This document shows positions 16,526 through 25,593 of a stretch of 34,540 nt of DNA, piece by piece. The stretch covers positions 1 to 34,540 of the forward strand of contig CALPNT020000008.1 in assembly GCA_943325005.2 (NCBI GenBank), written 5' to 3'. The stretch comes from Bifidobacterium breve (GTDB lineage Bacteria > Cyanobacteriota > Cyanobacteriia > PCC-6307 > Cyanobiaceae). Each line of letters starts with the position of its first letter. Within the stretch, counting starts at the first letter, position 1. The notes under the pieces are model-generated. The model had not been told where the DNA came from and searched no databases. It saw only the letters and a program-made list of their open reading frames with translations. Made by a program: the position numbers and the translations under genes.

Positions 16526-16966
16526 GAACTCCAGCTTAGAAGCGCCGGGTCTACAGCCCATGGCCGCCTCGGCCGTGGCCCTGAAGCGCCTGTCGGGACC
16601 AACACGGCTCCGTCCGTTCTGCACGAGCTCCGTGGGACCAGTCGAGCCGGACATCCAAAGCATCGACCCTGTGGCAGTCGATCGGGCTGCAAGGCTGAGC
16701 CATCCCCCACTGGGCTTGCCGTTGCCGCTTGAGCCGAGCCAGGGACAGCGGATCAGCACCCCCAGCCGGCAGCCCCAGTCTTCGCTCCCCAAGGGCCAAA
16801 GCCACCCAGCAAGGCTCTGCCGCCAGTCAATGACCATGCCAGCCGGAAGCTCAGCGTGTCACTGGCAGGGCCTTACCGGTTCCATCAGGCTCAAACCGGC
16901 ATCCAGCAGAAGCAGACCGCTTCACGCGACGAAACCAGCAGTACGACGACCTGACGGCACCTCGCC
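16526..16966. other. Stretch between dprA and prmC with an open upstream frame
   Basis: No gene is firmly supported in these 441 bases. The prmC frame stays open back to an ATG at 16837, and the 104 extra codons (starting MVIDWRQSLAGWLW) have no family I recognise. They might be a small separate gene fused in frame or merely open by high GC content. Confidence 0.4.
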
Positions 16967-18310
16967 TCAGGCCGGCCCCCCCGGCGCCAGCGTGGCCGCC
17001 GGCCGCCAACGCAAGCCAGGCTCGGCCCGCAGCAGGCCGGCCAGTTCAAGATCGAGCAGGGCAGGAGCCAACCGCTCGGCAGGCTGGTCCAATGACTGGC
17101 TGATCTGCTCCAGGGTGGCGCCAGCCCCCACCGCCGCCAGCAGGCGCCGGCCAGCCGACTCAAGCCGGCGCTCGGCATCGGCACACTCCTTGGCCCTGGC
17201 CGCTCCGGCGCCAGGCAGCACCGCCGCAGCCAATGGCCCAGCCCCATGCGCCCCGACGACCGGAGCTGCGGCAGCCATATCAGCCCAATCCATCGCACCA
17301 GCAACCGTGGCGATCGCGGGGCCGGGTCCACCAGCCAGGGGACCCGGCCCCAGCTGATCGATCAGATCGGCGGCAGTGAGCAGCGGGGTAGCCCCCCGGG
17401 CCAGCAGACGGTTGCTGCCGAGCGCCGAAAGCCTGGCCGCATCAGCAGGCACCACCCACAGCGGCAATCCCTGAGCCCAGGCCAGATCAGCGGAATGGAG
17501 AGCACCGCTGGCCAGCGGACATTCCACCAGCACCAGGGCCCTGGCCAGGGCCACCTGCAGACGATTGCGGCTGGCGAAGTGGCCGGGCCGCACCGGTGCT
17601 CCCACAGGCCACTCACTCAGCAGCAGCCCCTGACGAGCCACCTGCTGCTGCAGGGCGTGGTGATGACGGGGATAGGTGCGATCCAGCGGTGTACCGAGCA
17701 CACCCACCGGTGCCCCACCGGCGGCCAGGCAGCCCTCATGGGCGGCGCCATCGATGCCCTCCGCCAGCCCACTCACCACCGGCCAGCCAGCCGCGGCGAG
17801 AGCCGCGCCGATGCGGCTAGCCATCAGCAGGCCATGGCTGGAGGGACGACGGGTGCCGACCACCGCCACGGCCCGGCGCCTGGCCAGCGGCGCCCAGAGG
17901 CTGCCGCGTCCGCGCCAGTACAGCGCCGAGGGAGGCCGATCGAGAGCCTCCAGCGCCTCGGGCCAGCGCCGATCCCCCGGCACCAGCACACCCCGCCCGC
18001 CCGGCCCGGCCCGGGCCAGACGGGGCAGGGGATCGCTCCCCCAGCGGCAGCGGAACTGATCCACCGCTGGCCCCAGGCTGCGGGGCCAACCCATCCGGGC
18101 GGCCAGCAGCTCAACAGGGAGCAGCCAGGCGGCCTCCAGACCACCGGGCACGACCAGCAACCGTCGCAGACGCCTGACCCCGATGCCAGGACATTGACTC
18201 CAGAGCAGCCACCAGAGCCGCTGGCGGGCATCCCAGGGGGCAGGCGGATCCGCCAACAGGACTCCGGTCGACGCAACCGCTGGAAACAGGCCCCGCACCA
18301 GATCCCCCAT
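16967..18310 (-). CDS. dprA: DNA-processing protein DprA
   Basis: DprA binds incoming single-stranded DNA and loads RecA during natural transformation. The 447-aa protein, from the ATG at 18310, has an N-terminal helix-hairpin-helix-like region (WLLWSQCPGIGVRRLRRLL). The central Rossmann-like DprA fold is clear: AVVGTRRPSSHG, VVSGLAEGIDGAAHEGCL, LGTPLDRTYPRHHHALQ and ARALVLVECPLASGALHSADLA. A C-terminal winged-helix-like part follows after an Ala/Gly-rich linker (ISQSLDQPAERLAPALLDLELAGLL). A TTG at 18325 is an alternative start. With comF also in this window, two competence-type genes are present. The group follows the thioesterase gene by 31 bases. Confidence 0.93.
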   Translation of the reverse strand: MGDLVRGLFPAVASTGVLLADPPAPWDARQRLWWLLWSQCPGIGVRRLRRLLVVPGGLEAAWLLPVELLAARMGWPRSLGPAVDQFRCRWGSDPLPRLARAGPGGRGVLVPGDRRWPEALEALDRPPSALYWRGRGSLWAPLARRRAVAVVGTRRPSSHGLLMASRIGAALAAAGWPVVSGLAEGIDGAAHEGCLAAGGAPVGVLGTPLDRTYPRHHHALQQQVARQGLLLSEWPVGAPVRPGHFASRNRLQVALARALVLVECPLASGALHSADLAWAQGLPLWVVPADAARLSALGSNRLLARGATPLLTAADLIDQLGPGPLAGGPGPAIATVAGAMDWADMAAAAPVVGAHGAGPLAAAVLPGAGAARAKECADAERRLESAGRRLLAAVGAGATLEQISQSLDQPAERLAPALLDLELAGLLRAEPGLRWRPAATLAPGGPA

Positions 18311-18341
18311 CACCGCCGATCGCAATGATTCAAATGTACTA

Positions 18342-18812
18342 TCACGCCGGCCCCCGTGTCAGGTTCTGCAAAGCGCGCTCGAGGTCGTCGGGCCAGTGGC
18401 GCCGCAGCCGGCGCCGGGCGGGGCCGGCGGAGAGATCCAGCAGTACCAGCTCCACCCTGGCCGTTGCCGCCAGCACCCCCCCGGGCCCGAACAGGCCGGT
18501 CTGCCAGGGCACCTTCACCCCCCGACGCGGCAGCACCAAGCTGCGCAACTCCACCACATCGCCATGGAGCAGGGCCTGCCGGTAATCAATCGCCAGCGAC
18601 ACGATCGGCAGCTCCAGGCCGCGGGCCGACAGATCGCTGTAGGGCAGCCCAACCGCCCCGAGAGCCTCGATACGAGCCTCCTCCAGCCAGCCCACATAGG
18701 CCCCGTGCCACATCACGCCGGCATGGTCGGTGTGCTGGGGCAACACCCGACGCTGCAGGCACCATCCCGAGCCCGGTTCCATCGGGAAGGCGGCGGCTGG
18801 GGGCGACTGCAT
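18342..18812 (-). CDS. Acyl-CoA thioesterase of the hot-dog (4HBT/YbgC) family
   Basis: The 156-aa protein is a single hot-dog domain. The catalytic-loop region reads VLPQHTDHAGVMWHGAYVGWLEEAR, where the Asp and the YxxxxEEAR pattern fit 4-hydroxybenzoyl-CoA thioesterase-like enzymes. Cyanobacteria use one such enzyme (DHNA-CoA hydrolase) in phylloquinone synthesis, but I cannot assign that role from this sequence. Start choices are a GTG at 18815, the ATG used here at 18812, and an ATG at 18782. The last gives MEPGSGWCLQRRV, close to where the domain begins. It precedes dprA on the same strand. Confidence 0.8.
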   Translation of the reverse strand: MQSPPAAAFPMEPGSGWCLQRRVLPQHTDHAGVMWHGAYVGWLEEARIEALGAVGLPYSDLSARGLELPIVSLAIDYRQALLHGDVVELRSLVLPRRGVKVPWQTGLFGPGGVLAATARVELVLLDLSAGPARRRLRRHWPDDLERALQNLTRGPA

Positions 18813-18884
18813 CACGGTGTTGCGGCTCTTGGGGATCCTGAACGCCGATCAGCCATAGGCTGCTTTTCAGCCTCCAAGCATTCC

Positions 18885-19733
18885 GTGTTCCGCAATCTTC
18901 TGATCGCCGATTCCGGCAAGGGCCAGGTGGAAGAGATGGTCCGCATGTTGCGAGAGATCCCCCCCTGCCGTCAGGCCCGGATCAACCTGCTCCATGTCAT
19001 CCCTGAACAGGGAGGCACGAACCTCCAGGAGCACCGCGAACGCAGTGAAGTCCTGGTGAAGGCAGCCATTCAGCGCCTCGGCCTCACCGCCTCCGAGGTC
19101 ACCACGATCGTGCGCCAGGGCGACACCAAGCAGACCGTACTGCTGGTGGCCGACGAAATTGATGCCGACCTGATCGTGATGGGCTCCAGGGGTCTGGGGC
19201 GACTCCAGTCGATCCTGGCCAACAGCGCCAGCCAGTACGTCTTCCAGCTCTCGACCCGGCCGATGCTGCTGGTTCGCGACGACCTCTATGTGCGAGCGAT
19301 CAATCGGGTCATGGTCACGGTCGATGGCACGGGCGTCGGCGACGACGCCATTCGCCTGGCCTGTGAACTGGTCCGTGGCATCCCCGGCGGCAGCCTCGTC
19401 GGCGTGCACGTGACCCGCCAGGACATCACCCCTTCCCGCGGCGGCAAGAGCCCCGCCGACGAAGTGCTGGGCAAAGCCGTGCAGCAGGCCAGGGGCCTGG
19501 GAGTGGAAATGAAACCGATCCATCGCACCGGCGACGTCAGCCGCACCGTCTGCCAGCTGGCTGAGGAGCTCAAGACCGATCTGCTGGTGATCGCCTCCCA
19601 GGACCGCCGCCCGCTGGTGGCCAAGGCCCTGGTGGACCTGGATCGGCTGCTGGGCAGCTCTGTCAGCGACTACATCAGGGTGCATGCGCCGGCACCGGTG
19701 CTGCTGGTGCGCGAGCCGGAAGGCCGTCGCTGA
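18885..19733 (+). CDS. Tandem universal stress protein (two UspA domains)
   Basis: From the GTG at 18885 (VFRNLLIADSGKGQVEEM) the protein has 282 aa and two UspA-type domains in tandem, about residues 1-140 and 145-282. The first keeps the nucleotide-binding pattern VMGSRGLGRLQSILANSAS. In the second (VIASQDRRPL...LLGSSVSDYI) the glycine motif is degraded, so it may not bind ATP. Each domain ends in the usual strand (RPMLLVRDDL; APVLLVREPE). The open frame extends further upstream, but that part runs antisense to the thioesterase gene and is not coding. The cellular role is unknown beyond general stress association. Confidence 0.9.
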   Translation: MFRNLLIADSGKGQVEEMVRMLREIPPCRQARINLLHVIPEQGGTNLQEHRERSEVLVKAAIQRLGLTASEVTTIVRQGDTKQTVLLVADEIDADLIVMGSRGLGRLQSILANSASQYVFQLSTRPMLLVRDDLYVRAINRVMVTVDGTGVGDDAIRLACELVRGIPGGSLVGVHVTRQDITPSRGGKSPADEVLGKAVQQARGLGVEMKPIHRTGDVSRTVCQLAEELKTDLLVIASQDRRPLVAKALVDLDRLLGSSVSDYIRVHAPAPVLLVREPEGRR

Positions 19734-20130
19734 AGCGAGCACGCCTGCTCAACCAGGCTGGTGGCTGGATTGGCCTGCAGGTTCGACCCAGTTGGCAGAT
19801 AAACCTGCAGGCAACTAAGCCTGCAGGCAATGGAGCCATGGTCGAACCAAGCCACACGGGGCGATCAACAGACTGATCGGCCAACCCTGATCCTCTTTGA
19901 GCTTCAAAGCTTCAACAGACCAGGGATTACCGCCAAAGAGCTGATTCCAAGCCCATGGACCGAAGCCGTTCCTACGTGGGAATGGCATACCGCCGAGGCC
20001 GCTACAGCAGCAAGGTCCTGAGGATCCATCACCCGTGCTGGCAGAGGGAAGTGACTCAGCCAACCAGCCAGGGAGCTGAGCCCGAGGCAGCTGTCTGACG
20101 ATCAAGCCCAAGCAATCGGACCGGGGTGCT
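19734..20130. other. Intergenic stretch with a repeat cluster near its left end
   Basis: The stretch lies between the stress-protein gene and psbM, whose stop is at 20131. Apart from the repeat cluster at 19774-19848, nothing was recognised. Short open frames on both strands have no familiar product. Confidence 0.45.
19774..19848. repeat. Inverted repeat enclosing three CCTGCAGG palindromes
   Basis: GGTTCGACC (19780-19788) pairs perfectly with GGTCGAACC (19840-19848). The 8-bp palindrome CCTGCAGG occurs at 19774-19781, 19804-19811 and 19820-19827, so one copy abuts the left arm and two sit in the loop. The loop palindromes can pair with each other. No T-run follows, so it is not an ordinary intrinsic terminator for the stress-protein gene ending at 19733. 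Confidence 0.6.
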
Positions 20131-20238
20131 TCAGCCCCCCTGACGGCTGCTGGTCTGGATGTAGAGGATGATCAGGAAGACCGCTGGAACCAGGACGAAC
20201 AGCAGGCTGGCTACGAAGCCGAGGTCGTTGGTTTCCAT
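20131..20238 (-). CDS. psbM: Photosystem II reaction centre protein M
   Basis: PsbM is a single-helix subunit at the dimer interface of photosystem II in the thylakoid membrane. The 35-aa sequence starts [18 protein letters not shown], continues with [15 protein letters not shown], and matches PsbM throughout. The ATG at 20238 is 27 bases after the stop of the ferredoxin gene on the same strand, so the two are probably co-transcribed. Confidence 0.96.
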   Translation of the reverse strand: METNDLGFVASLLFVLVPAVFLIILYIQTSSRQGG

Positions 20239-20265
20239 GGCTGTCGGAAAGATGCTGAGAACGTA

Positions 20266-20745
20266 TCACCGCCCCTGAGGGGCTTCGGCGTTCGCTTCAT
20301 CGCTCGTTGTGGTTCCGCCGGCTTCAACGCCAGCTTCAGGGTCCTCCGGCTCCGCTTCAACCGGGGTGGGCCAGGCCAGCGGGCCAGGGGGCAGAGGCCT
20401 GGAAAGTGCCTCCGCCAGCAACGCATCCCGATCGGCCAGTCCCGCCTGAGGGCGTGTCACCACGGCAAGGGACTGCTGAACCAGGGCCTGGCAGGCCAGA
20501 CGCCAGCCCTGGGGACGGCGGCGCAGCTTTTGCACTTCCACAGCCGTCGGCGCAGTGAGGGCAGCATCCGGGGCTCCTTCCACATCAACGAAACAGGTGA
20601 TGCACTGCCCACAACCGCCACAGTTGCCCAGTTTTCCCTTGAGGCCATAGAGCTCAATGCCCTCGCGCAGAGCCACCTCGCGCAGGTTTTCGCCCGGGTA
20701 GCACTCCACATCCCGGCCCTCACGCACGAATCGGATCACAGGCAT
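20266..20745 (-). CDS. 2Fe-2S ferredoxin-like protein beside psbB
   Basis: From the ATG at 20745 the protein has 159 aa. Residues 1-95 form a plant-type 2Fe-2S ferredoxin fold, starting MPVIRFVREGRDVECYPGEN with the cluster region GNCGGCGQCITCFV and a further Cys in RLACQAL, where the fourth ligand is expected. The C-terminal 60 residues are an acidic, Pro/Glu/Ala-rich tail not found in the main photosynthetic ferredoxin. The partner protein is unknown. It sits between psbM and the divergent psbB, so a link to photosystem II assembly or redox control is plausible but unproven. Confidence 0.85.
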   Translation of the reverse strand: MPVIRFVREGRDVECYPGENLREVALREGIELYGLKGKLGNCGGCGQCITCFVDVEGAPDAALTAPTAVEVQKLRRRPQGWRLACQALVQQSLAVVTRPQAGLADRDALLAEALSRPLPPGPLAWPTPVEAEPEDPEAGVEAGGTTTSDEANAEAPQGR

Positions 20746-20857
20746 GGCGCGACTTGGTCGGGAACCCCCATTTTGAAACCGTCGGTGCAAGCCTGCAGTT
20801 GCGGTCCGTTACCTGGCGCCCCGTGCGGCCATCCGCACCCTCTACCATCGCCAGACG

Positions 20858-20874
20858 GATCGGCCTGGCCGATC
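20858..20874. repeat. Palindrome in the psbB leader
   Basis: GATCGGCC and GGCCGATC form a perfect 8-bp inverted repeat around a single T, 28 bases before the psbB start. It could be a regulator site or an mRNA hairpin. The stretch 20746-20902 also contains the divergent promoters of psbB and the ferredoxin gene, which I cannot place precisely. Confidence 0.55.
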
Positions 20875-20902
20875 GACAAACCCAACCCAGATCTGACCCC
20901 CC

Positions 20903-22462
20903 ATGGGATTGCCCTGGTACAGGGTGCACACGGTCGTCATCAACGACCCGGGCCGCTTGCTCGCCGTGCACCTCATGCACACCGCCTTGGTTGCCGGCTG
21001 GGCCGGCTCCATGGCGCTCTATGAGCTCGCCATTTTTGATCCCTCCGACCCGGTGCTCAACCCGATGTGGCGCCAGGGCATGTTTGTCATGCCCTTCATG
21101 GCCCGCCTGGGTGTGACAGACAGCTGGGGCGGCTGGAGCATCACCGGAGCAACCGGTGTCGACCCCGGCTTCTGGAGCTTCGAGGGCGTTGCCGCTGCTC
21201 ACATTGTTTTCAGTGGGCTGCTGTTCCTGGCTGCCATCTGGCACTGGACCTACTGGGATCTGGAGATCTGGCAGGACCCTCGCTCCGGCGAACCCGCCCT
21301 CGACCTGCCGAAAATCTTCGGTATTCACCTGCTGTTGGCTGGTCTCGGTTGCTTCGGCTTCGGTGCCTTCCACCTCACCGGGGTGTTTGGTCCAGGGATG
21401 TGGGTCACCGATGCCTATGGACTGAATGGCCATATCGAGGCCGTTCAGCCCGCCTGGGGGCCGGAGGGATTCAACCCCTTCAATCCAGGCGGCATCGTGG
21501 CGCACCACATTGCGGCCGGCATTGTCGGCATCATTGCCGGCATCTTCCACATCACCACCCGACCCCCTGAGCGCCTTTACAAGGCCCTGCGCATGGGGAA
21601 CATCGAAACGGTGCTGGCCAGCGCGATTGCCGCCGTGTTCTTCGCTGCCTTCATCGTGGCCGGAACCATGTGGTATGGAGCCGCAGCCACTCCCATTGAG
21701 CTGTTCGGCCCCACCCGTTACCAGTGGGATCAGAGCTACTTCAAAACCGAAATCAATCGGCGCGTGCAAACGGCCATTGATAACGGTGCCACCAAGGAGC
21801 AGGCCTGGTCCGCGATTCCGGAGAAACTGGCCTTCTACGACTATGTCGGCAACAGTCCAGCCAAAGGCGGTCTGTTCCGGGTCGGACCGATGGTGAATGG
21901 TGATGGCCTGCCCACCGGCTGGATCGGCCACATCGCCTTCACCGACAAAGCCGGCCACGACCTGCAGGTGCGGCGTCTGCCCAACTTCTTCGAGAATTTC
22001 CCCATTGTTCTCCAGGATGACGAAGGCGTGGTGCGCGCTGACATCCCCTTCCGCCGGGCGGAGGCCAAGTACTCCTTCGAGCAGCAAGGCGTAACCGCCA
22101 CCATCTTTGGCGGCGCCCTCAACGGCCAGACGTTCACCGATCCGGCTGACGTCAAGCGCCTGGCCCGCAAGGCCCAGCTGGGTGAAGGCTTCGAGTTCGA
22201 CCGTGAGACCTATCACTCGGACGGTGTCTTCCGCAGCTCGCCCCGCGGTTGGTTCACGTTTGGCCACGCCTGCTTCGCCCTGCTCTTCTTCTTCGGCCAC
22301 ATCTGGCACGGTGCCCGCACCCTCTACCGTGATGTCTTCGCCGGCATCGACCCCGATCTCGGTGAACAGGTGGAGTTCGGTCTGTTCCAGAAACTGGGCG
22401 ACAGGTCGACCCGCCGCCTGCCCGAGGGCTACGTGCCTCCGGCTGGCTCCACCCTCAGCTGA
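20903..22462 (+). CDS. psbB: Photosystem II CP47 chlorophyll apoprotein
   Basis: CP47 is a core antenna of photosystem II, with six membrane helices binding chlorophyll a. The 519-aa protein starts [18 protein letters not shown] and carries the family landmarks: [19 protein letters not shown] in the first helix, [14 protein letters not shown] [35 protein letters not shown], the large lumenal loop (about residues 260-440), and [20 protein letters not shown] in the last helix. The length is slightly above the usual 508-510 because of the C-terminal tail. psbT follows 36 bases later, and an intrinsic terminator ends the unit. Confidence 0.98.
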   Translation: MGLPWYRVHTVVINDPGRLLAVHLMHTALVAGWAGSMALYELAIFDPSDPVLNPMWRQGMFVMPFMARLGVTDSWGGWSITGATGVDPGFWSFEGVAAAHIVFSGLLFLAAIWHWTYWDLEIWQDPRSGEPALDLPKIFGIHLLLAGLGCFGFGAFHLTGVFGPGMWVTDAYGLNGHIEAVQPAWGPEGFNPFNPGGIVAHHIAAGIVGIIAGIFHITTRPPERLYKALRMGNIETVLASAIAAVFFAAFIVAGTMWYGAAATPIELFGPTRYQWDQSYFKTEINRRVQTAIDNGATKEQAWSAIPEKLAFYDYVGNSPAKGGLFRVGPMVNGDGLPTGWIGHIAFTDKAGHDLQVRRLPNFFENFPIVLQDDEGVVRADIPFRRAEAKYSFEQQGVTATIFGGALNGQTFTDPADVKRLARKAQLGEGFEFDRETYHSDGVFRSSPRGWFTFGHACFALLFFFGHIWHGARTLYRDVFAGIDPDLGEQVEFGLFQKLGDRSTRRLPEGYVPPAGSTLS

Positions 22463-22498
22463 TCGCCGGCTCCATCCCTCTTCTCCCGAGAACTCCCC

Positions 22499-22594
22499 AT
22501 GGAGAGCTTCGCCTACATCCTGATTCTGGCTCTGGCCATTTCCACCCTGTTCTTTGCGATCGCCTTCCGCGATCCCCCGAAGATTGGCAAGTAA
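22499..22594 (+). CDS. psbT: Photosystem II protein T
   Basis: PsbT is a single-helix photosystem II subunit. The 31-aa sequence starts [20 protein letters not shown] and ends FRDPPKIGK, a full match to the family. It lies directly behind psbB in the conserved psbB-psbT order and before a strong terminator. Confidence 0.96.
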   Translation: MESFAYILILALAISTLFFAIAFRDPPKIGK

Positions 22595-22630
22595 CTCAGC
22601 TTGCTGTCCCTAACGGCAATGCTTTGATCA

Positions 22631-22656
22631 AACCCTCGCTAAGGCGGGGGTTTTTT
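22631..22656 (+). terminator. Intrinsic terminator of psbB-psbT
   Basis: AACCCTCGC (22631-22639) pairs with GCGGGGGTT (22644-22652), with one G-T wobble and a 4-base loop. A run of six T (22651-22656) overlaps the end of the stem. It lies 36 bases after the psbT stop, in front of nrdR. Confidence 0.85.
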
Positions 22657-22859
22657 CTTGGCACAACGGCCTTGTCGGGCCGACCGGTTGGCTGTGGAGC
22701 GCTGCCCTTTTCGCTTGGTGCTGGCCGAATGGACACAGCAAACGTTGAGGGTTGCACTGGTTCAGCGATCAGCAAAACAGCCCTGGATGGCAGCAAACCT
22801 TTTCTTTCTGTCGTTGTCTGTCTACACTTGCGAAAACCGAACACGGAGCGACTCCGGGG

Positions 22860-23360
22860 ATGCAATGTCCCACCTGCCAACACACCGACAGCCGGGTGCT
22901 CGAATCCCGGGCGGCAGATGGTGGTCGCAGCGTGCGGCGGCGGCGTGAATGCCTCAACTGCGACTTTCGCTTCACCACCTACGAACGGGTTGAAACCGTG
23001 CCAATCACGGTGATCAAGCGCCTCGGAACCCGCGAAACCTTCAATCGGGCCAAACTGCTGCATGGCCTGCTGCGGGCCTGCGAAAAAACCGGTCTTGAAC
23101 CGGCCCAGCTCGAAGCGGTGGTCGACGAGATCGAACTGGGCCTGCAACAGCGCAACGGCCGGGAGGTCACCAGCAGTGAAATCGGCGAACTGGTGTTGCA
23201 GCAATTGCGCGACATGAGCGAAGTGGCTTACGTGCGGTTCGCCTCGGTCTACCGCCAGTTCCAGAGCGTCAGTGACTTCGTCGCCACGCTTGAAGGACTG
23301 AGCCACCCCAGCCAAAGTCGCGGCAGCCAAGGCAAAGGCCGGTTGGCCATCGTGAGCTGA
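22860..23360 (+). CDS. nrdR: Transcriptional repressor NrdR
   Basis: NrdR is the zinc- and ATP/dATP-binding repressor of ribonucleotide reductase genes. The 166-aa protein has the zinc ribbon CPTC...CLNC (Cys 3, 6, 31, 34) with [12 protein letters not shown] between, then an ATP-cone domain ([57 protein letters not shown]). The start is the ATG at 22860. The gene follows the psbT terminator and precedes rps1 on the same strand, an order seen in other picocyanobacteria. No nrd gene is in the window. Confidence 0.95.
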   Translation: MQCPTCQHTDSRVLESRAADGGRSVRRRRECLNCDFRFTTYERVETVPITVIKRLGTRETFNRAKLLHGLLRACEKTGLEPAQLEAVVDEIELGLQQRNGREVTSSEIGELVLQQLRDMSEVAYVRFASVYRQFQSVSDFVATLEGLSHPSQSRGSQGKGRLAIVS

Positions 23361-23479
23361 GCCCTCGGACTCGGTTCCTGAACCGTTGGTCCCTGCACTG
23401 TCGCCGGAGAAGCCTCGCTGGCCATCACAGCCCGGAGCGGCCCCGATCCCCCAAGACTCTCGATCCACGGCGGGCTAGT

Positions 23480-23488
23480 TGATAGAAT
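23480..23488 (+). promoter_or_regulatory. Candidate extended -10 element upstream of rps1
   Basis: TTGATAGAAT contains an extended -10 pattern (TG, one base, TAGAAT) about 80 bases before the rps1 start. No good -35 box is visible at the normal distance, which extended -10 promoters may not need. Purely a pattern match. Confidence 0.35.
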
Positions 23489-23566
23489 CCGAGATTGCGC
23501 CTCCGCTGCTGGCGGGCAGAGAGGCACCCTCCTTCGCACTGCCTTTGGGCAGACCGCCCCAGTTCC

Positions 23567-24631
23567 ATGACCGTGACCCCTTCTTCCGAACGCGAAACCG
23601 TCACCACCGACGTGGTGGTTGCCGATCTGCAGGAGGAAGACGCCTCCCTGGATCTCGCCATTCCGGAAGATGTGCCCTCCGCCGATGATTCCAGCAGCCG
23701 GGTGGCCGCCCGTGATGGCGACGGAGTGGGCTTCACGATCGACGATTTCGCGGCCCTGCTGAGCAAGTACGACTACAACTTCAAGCCAGGCGACGTCGTC
23801 AACGGCACCGTGTTCGCCCTTGAATCGAAGGGCGCCATGATCGACATCGGCGCCAAAACCGCCGCCTTCATGCCGCTGCAGGAGGTGTCGATCAACCGGG
23901 TTGAGCACCTCTCCGACGTGCTCGAGCCCGGCGAGGTGCGTGAGTTCTTCATCCTCAGCGAGGAGAACGAAGACGGCCAGCTCACCCTGTCGGTGCGCCG
24001 CATCGAATACCAGCGGGCCTGGGAGCGGGTGCGTCAGCTTCAGAAGGAAGACGCCACCATCTACAGCGAAGTGTTCGCCACCAACCGCGGTGGCGCCCTG
24101 GTGCGGGTGGAAGGCCTGCGGGGCTTCATCCCCGGCAGCCACATCAGCACCCGCAAGGCCAAGGAAGAGCTGGTGGCCGATTTCCTGCCCCTCAAGTTCC
24201 TGGAGGTGGATGAGGAGCGCAACCGTCTGGTGCTCAGCCATCGCCGCGCCCTGGTGGAGCGCAAGATGAATCGCCTCGAAGTGGGCGAGGTGGTGCTCGG
24301 CACCGTGCGTGGCATCAAGCCCTACGGTGCCTTCATCGACATCGGCGGCGTCAGCGGTCTGCTGCACATCTCCGAGATCAGCCACGAGCACATCGAGACA
24401 CCGCACACGGTGCTCAATGTCAACGATCAGATGAAGGTGATGATCATCGATCTCGATGCCGAACGGGGCCGGATTTCCCTCTCCACCAAAGCGCTTGAGC
24501 CCGAGCCGGGCGACATGCTCACCGATCCCCAGAAGGTGTTTGACAAGGCCGAGGAAATGGCCGCCCGCTACAAGCAGATGCTGCTGGAGCAGGCCGAAGA
24601 TGGCGAACCGATGGGCGTCAGCCTCGATTGA
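23567..24631 (+). CDS. rps1: 30S ribosomal protein S1 (short cyanobacterial form)
   Basis: S1 helps the small ribosomal subunit bind mRNA. This 354-aa form has three S1 RNA-binding domains, as in cyanobacteria and plastids, rather than the six of E. coli. They begin about at GDVVNGTVFALESKGAMIDIG, ATIYSEVFATNRGGALVRVEG and GEVVLGTVRGIKPYGAFIDIG. The N-terminal 60 residues are acidic and low in complexity. The ATG at 23567 is preferred over upstream in-frame starts because the family begins near MTVTPSSERE. The next gene begins 23 bases after its stop. Confidence 0.95.
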   Translation: MTVTPSSERETVTTDVVVADLQEEDASLDLAIPEDVPSADDSSSRVAARDGDGVGFTIDDFAALLSKYDYNFKPGDVVNGTVFALESKGAMIDIGAKTAAFMPLQEVSINRVEHLSDVLEPGEVREFFILSEENEDGQLTLSVRRIEYQRAWERVRQLQKEDATIYSEVFATNRGGALVRVEGLRGFIPGSHISTRKAKEELVADFLPLKFLEVDEERNRLVLSHRRALVERKMNRLEVGEVVLGTVRGIKPYGAFIDIGGVSGLLHISEISHEHIETPHTVLNVNDQMKVMIIDLDAERGRISLSTKALEPEPGDMLTDPQKVFDKAEEMAARYKQMLLEQAEDGEPMGVSLD

Positions 24632-24654
24632 TCGCTTCGAGGGGCTCGGCCACC

Positions 24655-25593
24655 GTGGTGCATCTCAACCTGGGTGGCGAACCCCTGAGCGCCTGGCCTG
24701 GCTACGGCGAAGCTGGCGCCCAACCGGGCGGGAACCAAGCCATCGACTCCGCCGTCCACGGGCCTGCCGTGATTGAAGCCGTGCTGTTCGACAAGGACGG
24801 CACCATGAGTCACAGCGAGCCGATGCTCGAAGCCCTTGCCACGGCAAGGGTTTTTCACTGTCTTGAGGCCCTCGATCCCCAGGGACAACAGCAACGCCGC
24901 GAGGCGTTGGACAATTTATTGCGCAGCGCCTACGGCCTCACGCCCGCCGGCATCCATCCGGCCAGCATCACGGCTGTGGCCTCCCGCGGGCACAATCTGA
25001 TCGCCACCGCCACCGCCTTCGCCATGGTGGGGCTGGGCTGGCCAGAGGCACTGGCCATCAGTGAAGACGTGTTTGCCCGCACCGATGCCCTCCACGGCCA
25101 GGGCAGCCAGCACCGCCCACAGGCCACCGATGGGCTCGCCGACCTGCTGGAGCGTTTCAGCGCCGCCGGCCTGCGCTGCGCTGTGATCAGCAACGATCAT
25201 GAAGAGGGGATCCACGACTTTCTGGCGATCCATGGCTTCCAACGTCACTTCCAGGCGATCTGGAGTGCTGAACACCGGCCCTGCAAGCCCCATCCCGATG
25301 CCGTCCACGGTGTCTGCCGGGAATTGGGTATCGCAGCTGGACACTGCGCCCTGATCGGCGACGCCAACAGCGACCTGCGCATGGCCCGCACCGCCGGGGT
25401 GCCGGTGGTCCTTGGCTATCGAGCCGGCTGGAGGCAGCCCCCGCCCCTGGATCCCGATGTGCCCCAGCTACAGCACTGGAGCGAATTGACTGTCAGCCAC
25501 AGCCACCCGGACCGGGGCGTGTCCATAGGCACGATCGGCTCTGCCGACGACGCCATAGGCTCTCAGCCAGCCTCAGATAGCGCCAAGGCATGA
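24655..25593 (+). CDS. HAD-superfamily hydrolase
   Basis: The protein is a phosphatase of the haloacid dehalogenase superfamily. The four HAD motifs are visible: [27 protein letters not shown], the Lys in [26 protein letters not shown]. The cap domain lies between motifs I and II. The start is unsure. A GTG at 24655 has GAGGGG ten bases upstream and is used here (312 aa). A TTG at 24628 overlaps the rps1 stop, and a GTG further in ([11 protein letters not shown]) would remove an N-terminal stretch without similarity. The substrate is unknown; phosphoglycolate-type HADs are similar. It overlaps metK by four bases (ATGA). Confidence 0.85.
   Translation: MVHLNLGGEPLSAWPGYGEAGAQPGGNQAIDSAVHGPAVIEAVLFDKDGTMSHSEPMLEALATARVFHCLEALDPQGQQQRREALDNLLRSAYGLTPAGIHPASITAVASRGHNLIATATAFAMVGLGWPEALAISEDVFARTDALHGQGSQHRPQATDGLADLLERFSAAGLRCAVISNDHEEGIHDFLAIHGFQRHFQAIWSAEHRPCKPHPDAVHGVCRELGIAAGHCALIGDANSDLRMARTAGVPVVLGYRAGWRQPPPLDPDVPQLQHWSELTVSHSHPDRGVSIGTIGSADDAIGSQPASDSAKA

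Noticed and set aside
17246-18328. Plus-strand open frame of 360 codons
   Set aside because: Antisense to dprA; the product is Gln/His/Arg-rich and has no known domain.
20720-22309. Minus-strand open frame of 529 codons
   Set aside because: It is antisense to psbB, which is unmistakable. The open frame is a product of high GC content.
25400-25590. SAM riboswitch before metK
   Set aside because: The HAD gene runs up to the metK start with a 4-bp overlap, leaving no leader.
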